In this document: in pieces, positions 7,552-15,498 of the stretch
How the letters are laid out: the number at the start of each line of letters is the position of its first letter
Position numbering within the stretch: position 1 is the first letter of the stretch
Assembly: GCA_031296355.1 (NCBI GenBank)
Contig: JARLFX010000239.1
Coordinates: forward strand, 1-21,050
DNA from: Acidobacteriaceae bacterium
GTDB taxonomy: Bacteria > Acidobacteriota > Terriglobia > Terriglobales > Acidobacteriaceae
DNA length: 21,050 bases
Reading direction: 5' to 3'
Position numbers and translations under genes: made by a program
The notes under the pieces: model-generated
Told to the model about the DNA's origin: nothing
The model's input: only the letters and a program-made list of their open reading frames with translations
Database searches by the model: none

Positions 7552-9331
7552 ATTCAACATCTGGGCGCCAAACGCCCAACGCCTTCAAGTCTCAGTCGAC
7601 GGCACATCCCACCCGATGCAGTCGCAGCGCGACGACTACTGGAGCGCAATCGTGCCCGAAGCGGGACACGGCAGCGATTATGCATTCCTGATCAACGACG
7701 ATCCTCACCCCTATCCCGATCCGCGTTCACTGTGGCAGCCGCACGGCGTGCACGCCGCATCGCGCGTCTACGATCACAGTCTCTTTCAATGGAGCACGCC
7801 CGCTGCGTGGAGCGCGACGCCGCTGGCCGATGCGGTGGTCTACGAACTGCACATCGGCACCTTCACACCAGAAGGAACGTTTGATGCAGCCATCGCGCAC
7901 CTTCCTTATCTAAAGGAGCTCGGCATCACGCATGTGGAGATTATGCCGGTCGCATCCTTCCCCGGCCGCTGGGGTTGGGGCTACGATGGCGTCGCGCTCT
8001 ATGCGCCGCAGGAGTCCTACGGTGGCCCCGACGGTCTGAAGCGCCTGGTAGATGCGTGCCACGGCGCCGGCCTCGCCGCGGTGCTGGATGTGGTCTACAA
8101 CCACTTCGGTCCCGTCGGAAATTACTCTGGGGTCTTCGGCAACTACATCCTGCATGAGTATGCGACGCCGTGGGGTGGCGTGGTCAATCTCGATAGCGAG
8201 GGCAGCGCGCAGGTTCGCCGCTTCTTCATCGACAATGCGCTGATGTGGCTCCGCGACTACCGCTTCGATGCTCTTCGGCTTGATGCTATCCATGCCCTGC
8301 ATGACAAATCGCCCATACACTTCCTTGCGGATCTCTCTGCCGAAGTTGCCGCACTTGCGCAGCAAACTGGGCGGCCACTGCATCTGATTGCCGAGAGCGA
8401 CCTGAATGATCCCATCGTGATTACGCAGCGTGAATCCGGCGGGTATGGCATGGATGCGCAATGGAGCGACGACTTCCATCATGCTCTGCACGCCGTGCTG
8501 ACCGGCGAGCGGCGCGGCTACTATGCGGACTTTGGGTCGCTGCAGCAACTTGCTAAATCGCTGCGCACGGCCTACGTCTACGATGGCCAGCACTCGCCCT
8601 CACGCAATCACTCCCATGGCCGTTCCATCGGAAACAATCCCGGCAGCCGCTTCCTCGGCTACATCCAGAACCACGATCAGGTCGGCAATCGCGCACTTGG
8701 CGATCGCATCCATCGCATCGCGGGCAGTGCCGCCGCACGCGTCGCCGCAGCGCTGGTCCTTACATCGCCATTCGTCCCGCTCATCTTTCAGGGTGAGGAG
8801 TTTGCCGCGTCCACGCCATTCCTGTACTTCGCCGATCACGAAGAGGAATCGATGCGCACCGCCGTCTCCGAGGGCCGTCGCCGGGAGTTTGCCGGGTTCG
8901 AATGGCCCAGCGAAATTCCTGACCCCGAAGATCCGCAGACATTCACCAACTCCAAACTCAACTGGCAGGAGCTTCAGTCAGGCGAGCATCGCGCCATGCT
9001 CGATTGGTACCGGCACTTGCTTGCGTTGCGCCATGAACATCCCGCACTACACCCTACGGACCTCAGCCGGGTGCAGACGAGCTTTGATGAAGAGCGCCGC
9101 TGGCTGGTAATAACGCGCGAGAACATTCAGGTAGTGTGCAACTTCGCCAGCGAGTCCCAAACCATTCCCATCGCCGGAGAGCCGTTGATACTCGCTGCTT
9201 CTGAAACCGGCGTGAAGGTTCAAGCGGGCAGCGTCCACCTGCCGCAGATGACTGTAGCCATCCTTGCAACTCGATGCCACAGCCTGTCAGGGCCGATCCT
9301 GAACAGAAGTACGGACAGCAATACTCCCTGA
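7544..9331 (+). CDS. treZ: Malto-oligosyltrehalose trehalohydrolase
   Basis: This 595-residue cytoplasmic GH13 enzyme hydrolyses maltooligosyl trehalose made by TreY and releases trehalose. An N-terminal beta-sandwich (about residues 1-85, beginning [10 protein letters not shown]) is followed by the barrel with VYELHIGTFTPEGTF (99-113), GYDGVALYAP (147-156) and VVYNHFGPVGNY (183-194). Catalytic positions are D247 in FDALRLDAIH, E284 in LIAESD and D378 in YIQNHDQVGNRALGDR. The start at 7544 lies inside the end of treY (ATGCATGA overlap) with GGGAG seven bases upstream (7532-7536); the open frame reaches back to 7247, but that part is only a treY shadow. No debranching enzyme gene (treX/glgX) follows, so the maltodextrin supply must come from elsewhere in the genome. 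Confidence 0.95.
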   Translation: MHEFNIWAPNAQRLQVSVDGTSHPMQSQRDDYWSAIVPEAGHGSDYAFLINDDPHPYPDPRSLWQPHGVHAASRVYDHSLFQWSTPAAWSATPLADAVVYELHIGTFTPEGTFDAAIAHLPYLKELGITHVEIMPVASFPGRWGWGYDGVALYAPQESYGGPDGLKRLVDACHGAGLAAVLDVVYNHFGPVGNYSGVFGNYILHEYATPWGGVVNLDSEGSAQVRRFFIDNALMWLRDYRFDALRLDAIHALHDKSPIHFLADLSAEVAALAQQTGRPLHLIAESDLNDPIVITQRESGGYGMDAQWSDDFHHALHAVLTGERRGYYADFGSLQQLAKSLRTAYVYDGQHSPSRNHSHGRSIGNNPGSRFLGYIQNHDQVGNRALGDRIHRIAGSAAARVAAALVLTSPFVPLIFQGEEFAASTPFLYFADHEEESMRTAVSEGRRREFAGFEWPSEIPDPEDPQTFTNSKLNWQELQSGEHRAMLDWYRHLLALRHEHPALHPTDLSRVQTSFDEERRWLVITRENIQVVCNFASESQTIPIAGEPLILAASETGVKVQAGSVHLPQMTVAILATRCHSLSGPILNRSTDSNTP

Positions 9332-9360
9332 ACTCCCGGGTCTTTATCATTCATGCGAAC

Positions 9361-9397
9361 ATGGATGGCGGTGCTGTTTGCGCGCACCGCAGTCCAT
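9361..9397 (+). promoter_or_regulatory. Leader hairpin just upstream of the SGNH hydrolase gene
   Basis: ATGGA (9361-9365) pairs with TCCAT (9393-9397) and GCGGTGC (9368-9374) with GCACCGC (9384-9390), separated by a 2x2 internal loop and closed by a nine-base loop. It sits between the treZ stop (9331) and the Shine-Dalgarno site at 9404-9409. It lacks a T tract, so it is either a weak or Rho-assisted terminator or a structured mRNA leader. Confidence 0.4.
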
Positions 9398-9414
9398 CAA
9401 AACAGGGAGTACAG

Positions 9415-10695
9415 ATGAAAAAGCTAATTATTTTCCTCGTGATGAGCGGTGCGCTTGCTCATGCAGCAACGACCGCAAAACAAGCAACCTGGACCGGATC
9501 GTGGGCTGCAGCCCCCCTGGCCCTCCACGTTACGGCTCCTGCCGCGGCTACCGCGCCCAGCGGAGCCCCCGCCGCTACGCCCTCTCCCGCACCCGCTACC
9601 CCGGCTACCGCACCCGCTGCGCCAAACGCCACCGGCGACACCTATCGCAACATCGTGCATCTCACGCTCGGCGGCAATGCACTCCGCCTGCGCATCTCTA
9701 ACGAGCTCGGCACCAAATCGCTTACCCTGGGCGGTGTCCACGTGGCTCTCAGCAACGGCGGCGGAGCCATCCAGCCCGCCACGGATCATGCCGTCACCTT
9801 CAACGGCGCGGAGACGGTCACCATCCCCGTTGGCGCAGTTGTAGTGAGTGACGCTGTAGCCATGCCGGTCGCACCGCTTGCCAACCTTGCCGTCAGCATC
9901 TTCGTCCCCTATCAGCCGGATGCCACACTCACCTATCACGCGCTCGGCGTCTCCAATAATTTCATCGTGCATGGTAATGCCCTTACGGCTACAGCGCTCG
10001 ACACCCCGAAGAAGACCGGCTCCTGGTATCTGCTGACCGGCGTGGATGTAGATGCCGGCGCTGACGCATTCGATATCGTGACCCTGGGAGATTCCATTAC
10101 CGACGGCGCCAGGTCAACCTTTGACCAAAACGCCCGCTGGCCCGATGTGCTGGCGGCCCGGCTGCTGGCCAACAAGAAGACCGCGAAGATTGGTGTGCTC
10201 AATGAAGGCATCAGCGGCAACCGCCTTCTGCATGATGGCGCCGGACCCAATGCTCTCGCCCGTTTTGACCGCGATGTGCTGGCCCAGGGCCGGGCGAAGT
10301 ACCTCATCATCCTGCTCGGCATCAACGATATCGGTCGCACGACGAAGCCGCGCGAACCTGAGGATGCCGTCACCGCGGACCAGCTCATCTGGAGCCTACA
10401 GCAGCTTGCCATTCGCGCCCATGCCCGCGGCATCAAGGTCTACGCCGCCACGCTGACGCCCTATGGCGGCGCCGGATATCAGGATTCTGTGGGATCAAAG
10501 ATGCGCGATGCCGAAAACACCTTCATCCGCACCAGCGGCGTCTTTGACGCGGTGATCGACTTCGATAAAGTGACGCAGGACCCAGCGCATCCAGAAACTT
10601 TTCTACCCCTGTATGACTCTGGCGACCACCTCCACCCCGGCGATGTAGGCTACAAAGCCATGGGCGAATCCATCGATCTGAAGCTCTTCCAATAA
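9415..10695 (+). CDS. Secreted SGNH/GDSL-family hydrolase (esterase)
   Basis: This 426-residue exported protein has a Sec signal peptide (MKK, hydrophobic to about residue 14, likely cut after AHA at 15-17). An N-terminal accessory beta domain (TWTGSWAAAPL, then YRNIVHLTLGGNALRLRISN at 77-96) precedes the SGNH domain, an arrangement known in secreted GDSL esterases. Catalytic blocks are GDSITDG (225-231, Ser227), NEGISGNR (263-270, Gly265), LLGINDIG (300-307, Asn304) and DHLHPGD (404-410, Asp404/His407). An Ala/Pro-rich stretch at 41-72 interrupts the accessory domain. The natural substrate is not evident; acetylated plant or microbial polysaccharide is a guess from the family. AGGGAG (9404-9409) lies five bases before the ATG. 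It follows treZ by 83 bases and may or may not be co-transcribed. Confidence 0.85.
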   Translation: MKKLIIFLVMSGALAHAATTAKQATWTGSWAAAPLALHVTAPAAATAPSGAPAATPSPAPATPATAPAAPNATGDTYRNIVHLTLGGNALRLRISNELGTKSLTLGGVHVALSNGGGAIQPATDHAVTFNGAETVTIPVGAVVVSDAVAMPVAPLANLAVSIFVPYQPDATLTYHALGVSNNFIVHGNALTATALDTPKKTGSWYLLTGVDVDAGADAFDIVTLGDSITDGARSTFDQNARWPDVLAARLLANKKTAKIGVLNEGISGNRLLHDGAGPNALARFDRDVLAQGRAKYLIILLGINDIGRTTKPREPEDAVTADQLIWSLQQLAIRAHARGIKVYAATLTPYGGAGYQDSVGSKMRDAENTFIRTSGVFDAVIDFDKVTQDPAHPETFLPLYDSGDHLHPGDVGYKAMGESIDLKLFQ

Positions 10696-10702
10696 CGACG
10701 CA

Positions 10703-10735
10703 GCCCTTCGAGGTCACGCGATGACTTCGAAGGGC
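10703..10735. terminator. Hairpin between convergent genes (SGNH hydrolase and multicopper oxidase)
   Basis: GCCCTTCGA plus GGTCA (10703-10716) pairs with TGACT plus TCGAAGGGC (10722-10735) around a five-base loop, about 14 pairs with one G-T wobble. It overlaps the last codons and stop of the oxidase gene (10714-10716) and begins eight bases after the hydrolase stop. No T-run follows on either side, so if it terminates, Rho or another factor may be needed. It could serve both directions. Confidence 0.55.
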
Positions 10736-12282
10736 CGCATCATATCGTTCGCTTCATGCTCCAGGATGTGGCAGTGGTACAGGTAGTTACCCGTGTACCC
10801 CTCAAAGCGCACTATGATGCGCGTCACCACGCCGGGCTCGCACTGCACTACGTCTTTCCATCCCATCTCATTGGCAGGTGGCGTCACGGCGGGCCCCGTA
10901 TAGATCATCTCGCGGCGCATCATGAACGCAAACGGATCGAACGGCCTCCGGTCCAACACTTGAAACCGCACCAGGTGAAGATGCATCGGATGCGTGTCCT
11001 GCGTCTGATTCACAAACTCCCATATCTCTGTTGTATTCAACCGTGGCCGCTCCGTCACCGGCTCATGCCAGTGCTGGCGGTTCAGCAGCATCACCATGGA
11101 GCGGCCATGGTCATCCTGGTATTCATTCAGCGTGATGCGTCGCGTTGCAATGGCTGCGCTCTCCGGCATGCGCTCAACCGGGCGCAGCGTCTTCGGAATC
11201 CTCGCTGCTATGGTGGAGTGCTTCGCAGGTCCAGCCACGCGGAATTCCAGAATGTCCAGCGCGCCATTGCGCAGATGAACGCGCTCACCTGCCAATGCTG
11301 AAAGATCCAGCAGAATATCAGCCCGCTCCCCCGGGGCAAGCGTCAGCCGGTTCACGGCGACAGGCACTGCCAGCAATCCCTGGTCGCTGCCAATCTGCAG
11401 CAACGGGCCCGCCGTGCTCGACAGGCCAAAGAAGCGGCTGTTCGCGCTGTTCAATATACGAAGCCGGTAGAGCCGCGGCTCCACCTCCACATACGGCCTG
11501 ATTTTGCCATTAATGATGATCGCGTCACCAGTGAACTCCGGCACCCAGGGCTTCGCCGGATCGTCGGACACCGGATAGTAAAGCTGACCCTCCGCGGTCA
11601 GCTCGCGGTCATACAAGATCAGAGGCAGTTCGTACCGTCCGCGCGGCAGATGCAGTGCGTCCTCCGCTGCATCGCGCACCAGGAACATTCCAAACAGGCC
11701 TGCATAAATGTTGAGCCGGTTGATGCCCATCGCATGATCGTGGATCCATAGCGCTGCCGCCTCCTGCTGCATCGGATAGCGGCACACCCGCGACCGTCCG
11801 GGCACGTACCAGTCGTCAGGATAACCATCGTCTGCTGAGGGTGTGCGACCGCCATGCAGATGAACGCACGCACGCACCTCCGGCAGGTCAGTCCCGCAGC
11901 CATGCAGAGTATGGTCGATTGGCAGAAAATGCTTCTCTGGCAAATGATTGACCCATTCCACCTCAACCGGTATACCGCTGCGCGCTTCGATCACAGGGGC
12001 CAGCGCCGTTGGGCCATAGCTCCACATCCGCGCTGGCGGCAGATTGCGATGCAAAGGCGCATGGATCTCGCGCATGGCAACCTGGATGCGCTGGCCGGCG
12101 CGCGCCTGGATGATTTGCGGTAGCGGCAGTGCATCCAGAAACGGCGGTAGATTGAAGATATCCAGCTCACGCGGCGGTGGTGCCGGCATTGGCATCTGCA
12201 TCTGCGCAAAGGGCTGTGCATATGCGGACGCAACGCCGGCAGCGGTTAGCAGATGCAGAAAGCTGCGGCGTGTATAAGGCAA
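10714..12282 (-). CDS. Tat-exported CotA-like multicopper oxidase
   Basis: This 522-residue periplasmic or extracellular oxidase couples oxidation of a substrate (phenolics, bilirubin-like compounds or metal ions in the family) to reduction of oxygen to water. A twin-arginine signal, YTRRSFLHLLTAAG (3-16), is at the N-terminus. All four copper motifs are present: HLHGG (141-145), WIHDHAM (179-185), HPMHLH (431-436) and HCHILEH with axial Met (503-509, M514). DDGYPDDW after the first motif and the RLNIYAGLFG segment point to the CotA laccase / bilirubin oxidase branch rather than plain laccases. The start codon is TTG at 12282; GGAG (12290-12293) lies seven bases upstream and the Tat motif begins right after it. 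It starts 18 bases after the phosphoesterase gene and is likely in its operon. Confidence 0.9.
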   Translation of the reverse strand: MPYTRRSFLHLLTAAGVASAYAQPFAQMQMPMPAPPPRELDIFNLPPFLDALPLPQIIQARAGQRIQVAMREIHAPLHRNLPPARMWSYGPTALAPVIEARSGIPVEVEWVNHLPEKHFLPIDHTLHGCGTDLPEVRACVHLHGGRTPSADDGYPDDWYVPGRSRVCRYPMQQEAAALWIHDHAMGINRLNIYAGLFGMFLVRDAAEDALHLPRGRYELPLILYDRELTAEGQLYYPVSDDPAKPWVPEFTGDAIIINGKIRPYVEVEPRLYRLRILNSANSRFFGLSSTAGPLLQIGSDQGLLAVPVAVNRLTLAPGERADILLDLSALAGERVHLRNGALDILEFRVAGPAKHSTIAARIPKTLRPVERMPESAAIATRRITLNEYQDDHGRSMVMLLNRQHWHEPVTERPRLNTTEIWEFVNQTQDTHPMHLHLVRFQVLDRRPFDPFAFMMRREMIYTGPAVTPPANEMGWKDVVQCEPGVVTRIIVRFEGYTGNYLYHCHILEHEANDMMRPFEVIA

Positions 12283-12300
12283 GGCTGTACTCCGCGGCGT

Positions 12301-13959
12301 CTAGTTGCCGCTTGTCACCACGCCCGTATTCGGATTCAGAATCACGACATTCGGGTTGGGTGCCACACTACTTGAGAAGTTAAACAGGTTGTTGAGCGAG
12401 CCGGCAATGCTGTCATAGGACCCGCCGCCGATGCGCTGACCATTAAGGAATGTGTCTTCAATAAACCGCGTAATTGACGTCTGGTCCACGGTGGTGGAAT
12501 CGATATAGTTCTTGTTCGCCCAGGGTGAGATGACCAGCAGCGGTAGGCGTGGCCCGTATCCACAGCGTCCCTGCGCATGCAGCGTAGTGGGCAGCACGCC
12601 GGGCAGCGCATTCGCCGATGTCGCGGATCCGTTAGAGCAAACGCCCGTGCTGGTGAAGCCGTCCTGCGCGGTAGCAGAGCCGTTCACCACGTTCGTCATG
12701 TGGTCATACCAGCCGTCCGAATCGTCGTACGCCACAATGATGGCGGTGTCCTGCCAGAAAGGCGACGACTCAATTGCATTGATCATCGTCACCAGCCACT
12801 GCTGCTCGTCAATCGGGTCAGACGTGCTCGCGTGCGAATCCTGCGTCTGCGTTGCCTTCAGGAAGCTGACAGCAGGCATATTGCCTGCAGCCAGCGCGCT
12901 CAGAAAGTCATTGCTGTCGTACTGGTGATTGGCTGCGTCGGAGTTCTTGCCGATGCTCGCCACAGACGTTGGCCGCGTGTGATTCAGGTTCGCAGTGCTG
13001 GCATAGAACTGGAAGGGTTCGTGCCGCGGCACATAATCATCTTCGGTCAGCTGCGTCACGGCAGAGAGCGTCTTCCGCTTACAGCCAGTGCTTCCATTCG
13101 GGTTGATATGGGTCAGATCGAATCCGCCCTGGAACCATCCCCAGCTCACGCCCGCTGCGGTCAGCAAATCGCCCACGTTCTTGCCCGTCATATGCACACT
13201 GGCGCTCGCGCTGGAGCACACATCGCCCGTCGGATCAGAATCATCCGTCAGCGTATAGCCGCCATATCCATCGCCAATTACGTCTGCCGCAGAACCAATA
13301 TCGTTCACCACGCCGTTCGTCTGGCCGGAGATCAAATTAATCGCACCCAGGGTAGATCCGCCGAACGTTGTTCCGAAGTAGTGATCGCTCAATGAATAGT
13401 GCTGCGCATAGTTCCACAGGGCGGTTACCGTGTTGCCATCGAAGTATCCCATGGTCAGGCCAGTGCTCTGCACCACAGCGGCGTTCGCATTACTGCCTGC
13501 CTGCGCCGGACTGTCAGCGGCTCCCACGGAGTACGGGAAGAGGTCCATCTTGCCGTTGTCAAACGCAATCTGCTCCGGCGCATAACTATGGCTCTGCGTG
13601 TTGGCAAATGCCTGCGTGTAATCCAGCCGAAAGGGATTTGTTTTGCCCGCGCCATTCTGTGCGTTCGTCGAATTTGGATTCGCCGTCAGCAGCGCATTGG
13701 TCAGCCCCATGGGCACAGGGGTGCCCGGCGCGGCGGTGAATGGCGTTTCCCCTGAGGGATTCAGAGCATTCGGATACGTCCCGAAATAATGATCGAATGA
13801 TTCGTTCTCGTCGAAGATGACAACGACGTGTTTGATCGCCTGTGAACTCGAAACAGGCGCAGCCGAACCACTCAAGTTAGAGCTCGTAGAGCATCCAGTC
13901 AGAACAAGGCTCACGCTGAGAGCCGCTGCGCAAAACAGACGGAGAGGTGCCAGGACCAT
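12301..13959 (-). CDS. Lipoprotein phosphoesterase (phospholipase C / acid phosphatase superfamily)
   Basis: This 552-residue member of the phosphoesterase family (PF04185 type, alkaline-phosphatase-like fold) includes phospholipases C and AcpA-like acid phosphatases. The N-terminus is a lipoprotein signal with lipobox LTGC (20-23), so the enzyme is probably lipid-anchored outside the cytoplasm. Family motifs are IFDENESFDHYFGTYP (48-63), DHYFGTTFGGSTLGA (192-206), WGWFQGGF (273-280), the NHTRP element (326-330), AYDDSDGWYDHM (410-421) and PLLVISPWA (473-481). Substrate is unresolved; phosphate scavenging from esters is likely. I start at the ATG at 13959 with GGAGG nine bases upstream; a longer in-frame start at 14088 would place about 43 residues before the signal peptide. 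The multicopper oxidase gene follows in the same operon. Confidence 0.85.
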   Translation of the reverse strand: MVLAPLRLFCAAALSVSLVLTGCSTSSNLSGSAAPVSSSQAIKHVVVIFDENESFDHYFGTYPNALNPSGETPFTAAPGTPVPMGLTNALLTANPNSTNAQNGAGKTNPFRLDYTQAFANTQSHSYAPEQIAFDNGKMDLFPYSVGAADSPAQAGSNANAAVVQSTGLTMGYFDGNTVTALWNYAQHYSLSDHYFGTTFGGSTLGAINLISGQTNGVVNDIGSAADVIGDGYGGYTLTDDSDPTGDVCSSASASVHMTGKNVGDLLTAAGVSWGWFQGGFDLTHINPNGSTGCKRKTLSAVTQLTEDDYVPRHEPFQFYASTANLNHTRPTSVASIGKNSDAANHQYDSNDFLSALAAGNMPAVSFLKATQTQDSHASTSDPIDEQQWLVTMINAIESSPFWQDTAIIVAYDDSDGWYDHMTNVVNGSATAQDGFTSTGVCSNGSATSANALPGVLPTTLHAQGRCGYGPRLPLLVISPWANKNYIDSTTVDQTSITRFIEDTFLNGQRIGGGSYDSIAGSLNNLFNFSSSVAPNPNVVILNPNTGVVTSGN

Positions 13960-13996
13960 GGGGAAGGGCCTCCAGAAACAGTAGGACAGTAGATTC

Positions 13997-14025
13997 ACCC
14001 TAAAATTGGCTGGAATGAATGTCAA
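13997..14025 (-). promoter_or_regulatory. Putative sigma-70 promoter for the phosphoesterase-oxidase operon
   Basis: On the minus strand a perfect TTGACA (14020-14025) is followed after 17 bases by TAGGGT (13997-14002). The -35 box matches fully and the -10 box matches at three of six positions. Transcription would begin near 13990, giving a leader of about 30 bases before the ATG at 13959. Confidence 0.45.
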
Positions 14026-14068
14026 TTCAAATATTTCGTGAATAGACGCTGGCGGCATAATCCATGTG

Positions 14069-14153
14069 TTCGCCAGAGTACAGTCCATGGCACTTTACCT
14101 TGCCCTTGAGCAGCCAATGACAGAGAATTGAATCGTCAGCCTATTCTGGCGAA
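14069..14153. repeat. Inverted repeat TTCGCCAGA / TCTGGCGAA in the divergent gap
   Basis: A perfect nine-base inverted repeat (14069-14077 and 14145-14153) lies between the phosphoesterase and ABC permease genes. A third partial copy, CTGGCG (14049-14054), is nearby. It may be a paired operator; the right half lies 12 bases before the permease start. Confidence 0.3.
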
Positions 14154-14165
14154 TCGAAAGGCTTT

Positions 14166-15437
14166 ATGGCACCCGCTGGCCAAAATCCGCGCAGTTTCGA
14201 AAATACCCTGGCCAGTGCGCGCAGCACCATGCTCTTCAGTGAGATTGTGCAACTCGCCATTGATAGCTTCAAGGCCAGCAAAGTCCGCTTTCTGCTCACC
14301 ATGCTGGGCATGGTCATCGGCTCCGCCTCCATCATCCTGGTCGTCACCATTGGCCTGACCGGCAAGCAGTATGCGCTAAATATGATCCAGAGCATCGGGC
14401 CAAACATGGTGGAAGTGATGTACCAGGGCGGCACCGTAGCCGGCCCCAACAATACCTCTACCCCCGATTACCTGACCAACGAAGATATGACGGCCGTCAA
14501 CGCCCAGGTTCCCGGCATCGTTGCTTCCTCACCCATGCTTGAGATTCGCGACCACGTGAACATGGGCAACGGCATCCAGAAGGAAGCCCTCGTCCTCGGC
14601 GTCTCTCCGCAATATAAGGATGTTCGCAATCTCGTCCTGCTCGGTGGCCGCTTCTTTGACGATCAGGACACCGTCACCCACGCCAAAGTCGCAGTGGTGA
14701 ACGAGCCCTTTGCCAAGGCGCTCTACGGCAACGATGATTCAGCCGTGGGCAACACCTTCAGCCTGAGCGGAATTCCCTTCGTCATCATCGGCGTCTTCAA
14801 AGAGAGCGTGGATACCTTCGGCCAATCCGAAATTGAAGAGCAGACCATCCTGATTCCCTATCCGGTAGCGCGCTACTTCACCGGTACGGATACCGTGAAG
14901 CAGATCTTCTTCTCCATGGCCGATGCCAGCATGGTTATTCCAGCCTCGGCGGAGATTGACCGCGTCATCCAGTCTCGCCATCGCCCCACCTCGGTTTACA
15001 AGGCGTTCAACCTGACCCAGGTGCTCACCGTGATGGGCAAGATCGCAAACATGCTCACCATCATGCTCACCCTGGCTGCCGCCATCACCCTGATCGTCTC
15101 CGGCGTCGGCATCATGAACAGCATGCTCGCCACGGTGCAGGCGCGTCTGCGCGAGATCGGCATCCGCAAAGCGCTCGGCGCAACCTCGAAAGAGATCCGC
15201 CTCCAATTCCTTGTCGAAGCGGTCTTCATCTCGCTCAGCGGCGGAATCGTAGGCACGCTCCTCGGCCTGGCAGTCCCTTTCACCGTGGACATTCTCACGC
15301 CCTTTAAGATTCCCATCTCCATCTGGTCCATCGTGATCGCACTCGCAACCTCCGTGCTGGTAGGCGTCGGATTCGGTACGCTGCCCGCCAACCGCGCCGC
15401 GCACCTGAATCCCGTAGAGACCCTGAAGTACGAATAA
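14166..15437 (+). CDS. ABC transporter permease, FtsX/MacB type
   Basis: This 423-residue inner-membrane protein has the classic MacB-like layout. It has a first membrane helix (about 42-64, within RFLLTMLGMVIGSASIILVV), a large periplasmic domain (about 66-290), and three C-terminal helices (about 296-318, 345-372, 384-405). The conserved REIGIRKALGAT loop (329-340) and the end PANRAAHLNPVETLKYE (407-423) are typical. Such permeases work with a separate ATPase (MacB/LolD-like) in export of compounds or lipoproteins, or in signalling. No ATPase or adaptor gene is next to it here, so the partner must be elsewhere. The start is uncertain: ATG at 14166 has AAAGG a few bases upstream; an internal ATG at 14229 has no ribosome site. 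A strong terminator follows. Confidence 0.85.
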   Translation: MAPAGQNPRSFENTLASARSTMLFSEIVQLAIDSFKASKVRFLLTMLGMVIGSASIILVVTIGLTGKQYALNMIQSIGPNMVEVMYQGGTVAGPNNTSTPDYLTNEDMTAVNAQVPGIVASSPMLEIRDHVNMGNGIQKEALVLGVSPQYKDVRNLVLLGGRFFDDQDTVTHAKVAVVNEPFAKALYGNDDSAVGNTFSLSGIPFVIIGVFKESVDTFGQSEIEEQTILIPYPVARYFTGTDTVKQIFFSMADASMVIPASAEIDRVIQSRHRPTSVYKAFNLTQVLTVMGKIANMLTIMLTLAAAITLIVSGVGIMNSMLATVQARLREIGIRKALGATSKEIRLQFLVEAVFISLSGGIVGTLLGLAVPFTVDILTPFKIPISIWSIVIALATSVLVGVGFGTLPANRAAHLNPVETLKYE

Positions 15438-15451
15438 GCTCCACAGCGCAG

Positions 15452-15481
15452 AAAAATGCCGGCCCATGGGCCAGCATTTTT
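15452..15481. terminator. Bidirectional intrinsic terminator
   Basis: AAAAATGC (15452-15459) pairs with GCATTTTT (15474-15481) and GGCCC (15461-15465) with GGGCC (15468-15472), with one C/A mismatch between them. The A and T tracts on the two sides give a U-tail in both directions. It lies 14 bases after the ABC permease stop and 17 bases beyond the stop of the convergent small gene, so it can end both transcripts. Confidence 0.85.
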
Positions 15482-15498
15482 CTTGCTTCGAATCTCTG

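Noticed and set aside
9274..9414. Upstream extension of the SGNH hydrolase frame
   Set aside because: It would put 47 residues before a clear signal peptide; the ATG at 9415 has its own ribosome site.
12512..13755. Long antisense open frames opposite the phosphoesterase
   Set aside because: They are GC-driven shadows with Arg/His-rich content, no ribosome sites and no recognisable domains.
13960..14088. Longer start for the phosphoesterase
   Set aside because: It would place about 43 residues before the lipoprotein signal and would include the likely promoter; the ATG at 13959 has GGAGG upstream.
14739..15467. 242-codon minus-strand frame opposite the ABC permease
   Set aside because: Its sequence is rich in Asp, Gly and His without domain structure, as expected from the complement of the permease gene, and it spans the terminator.
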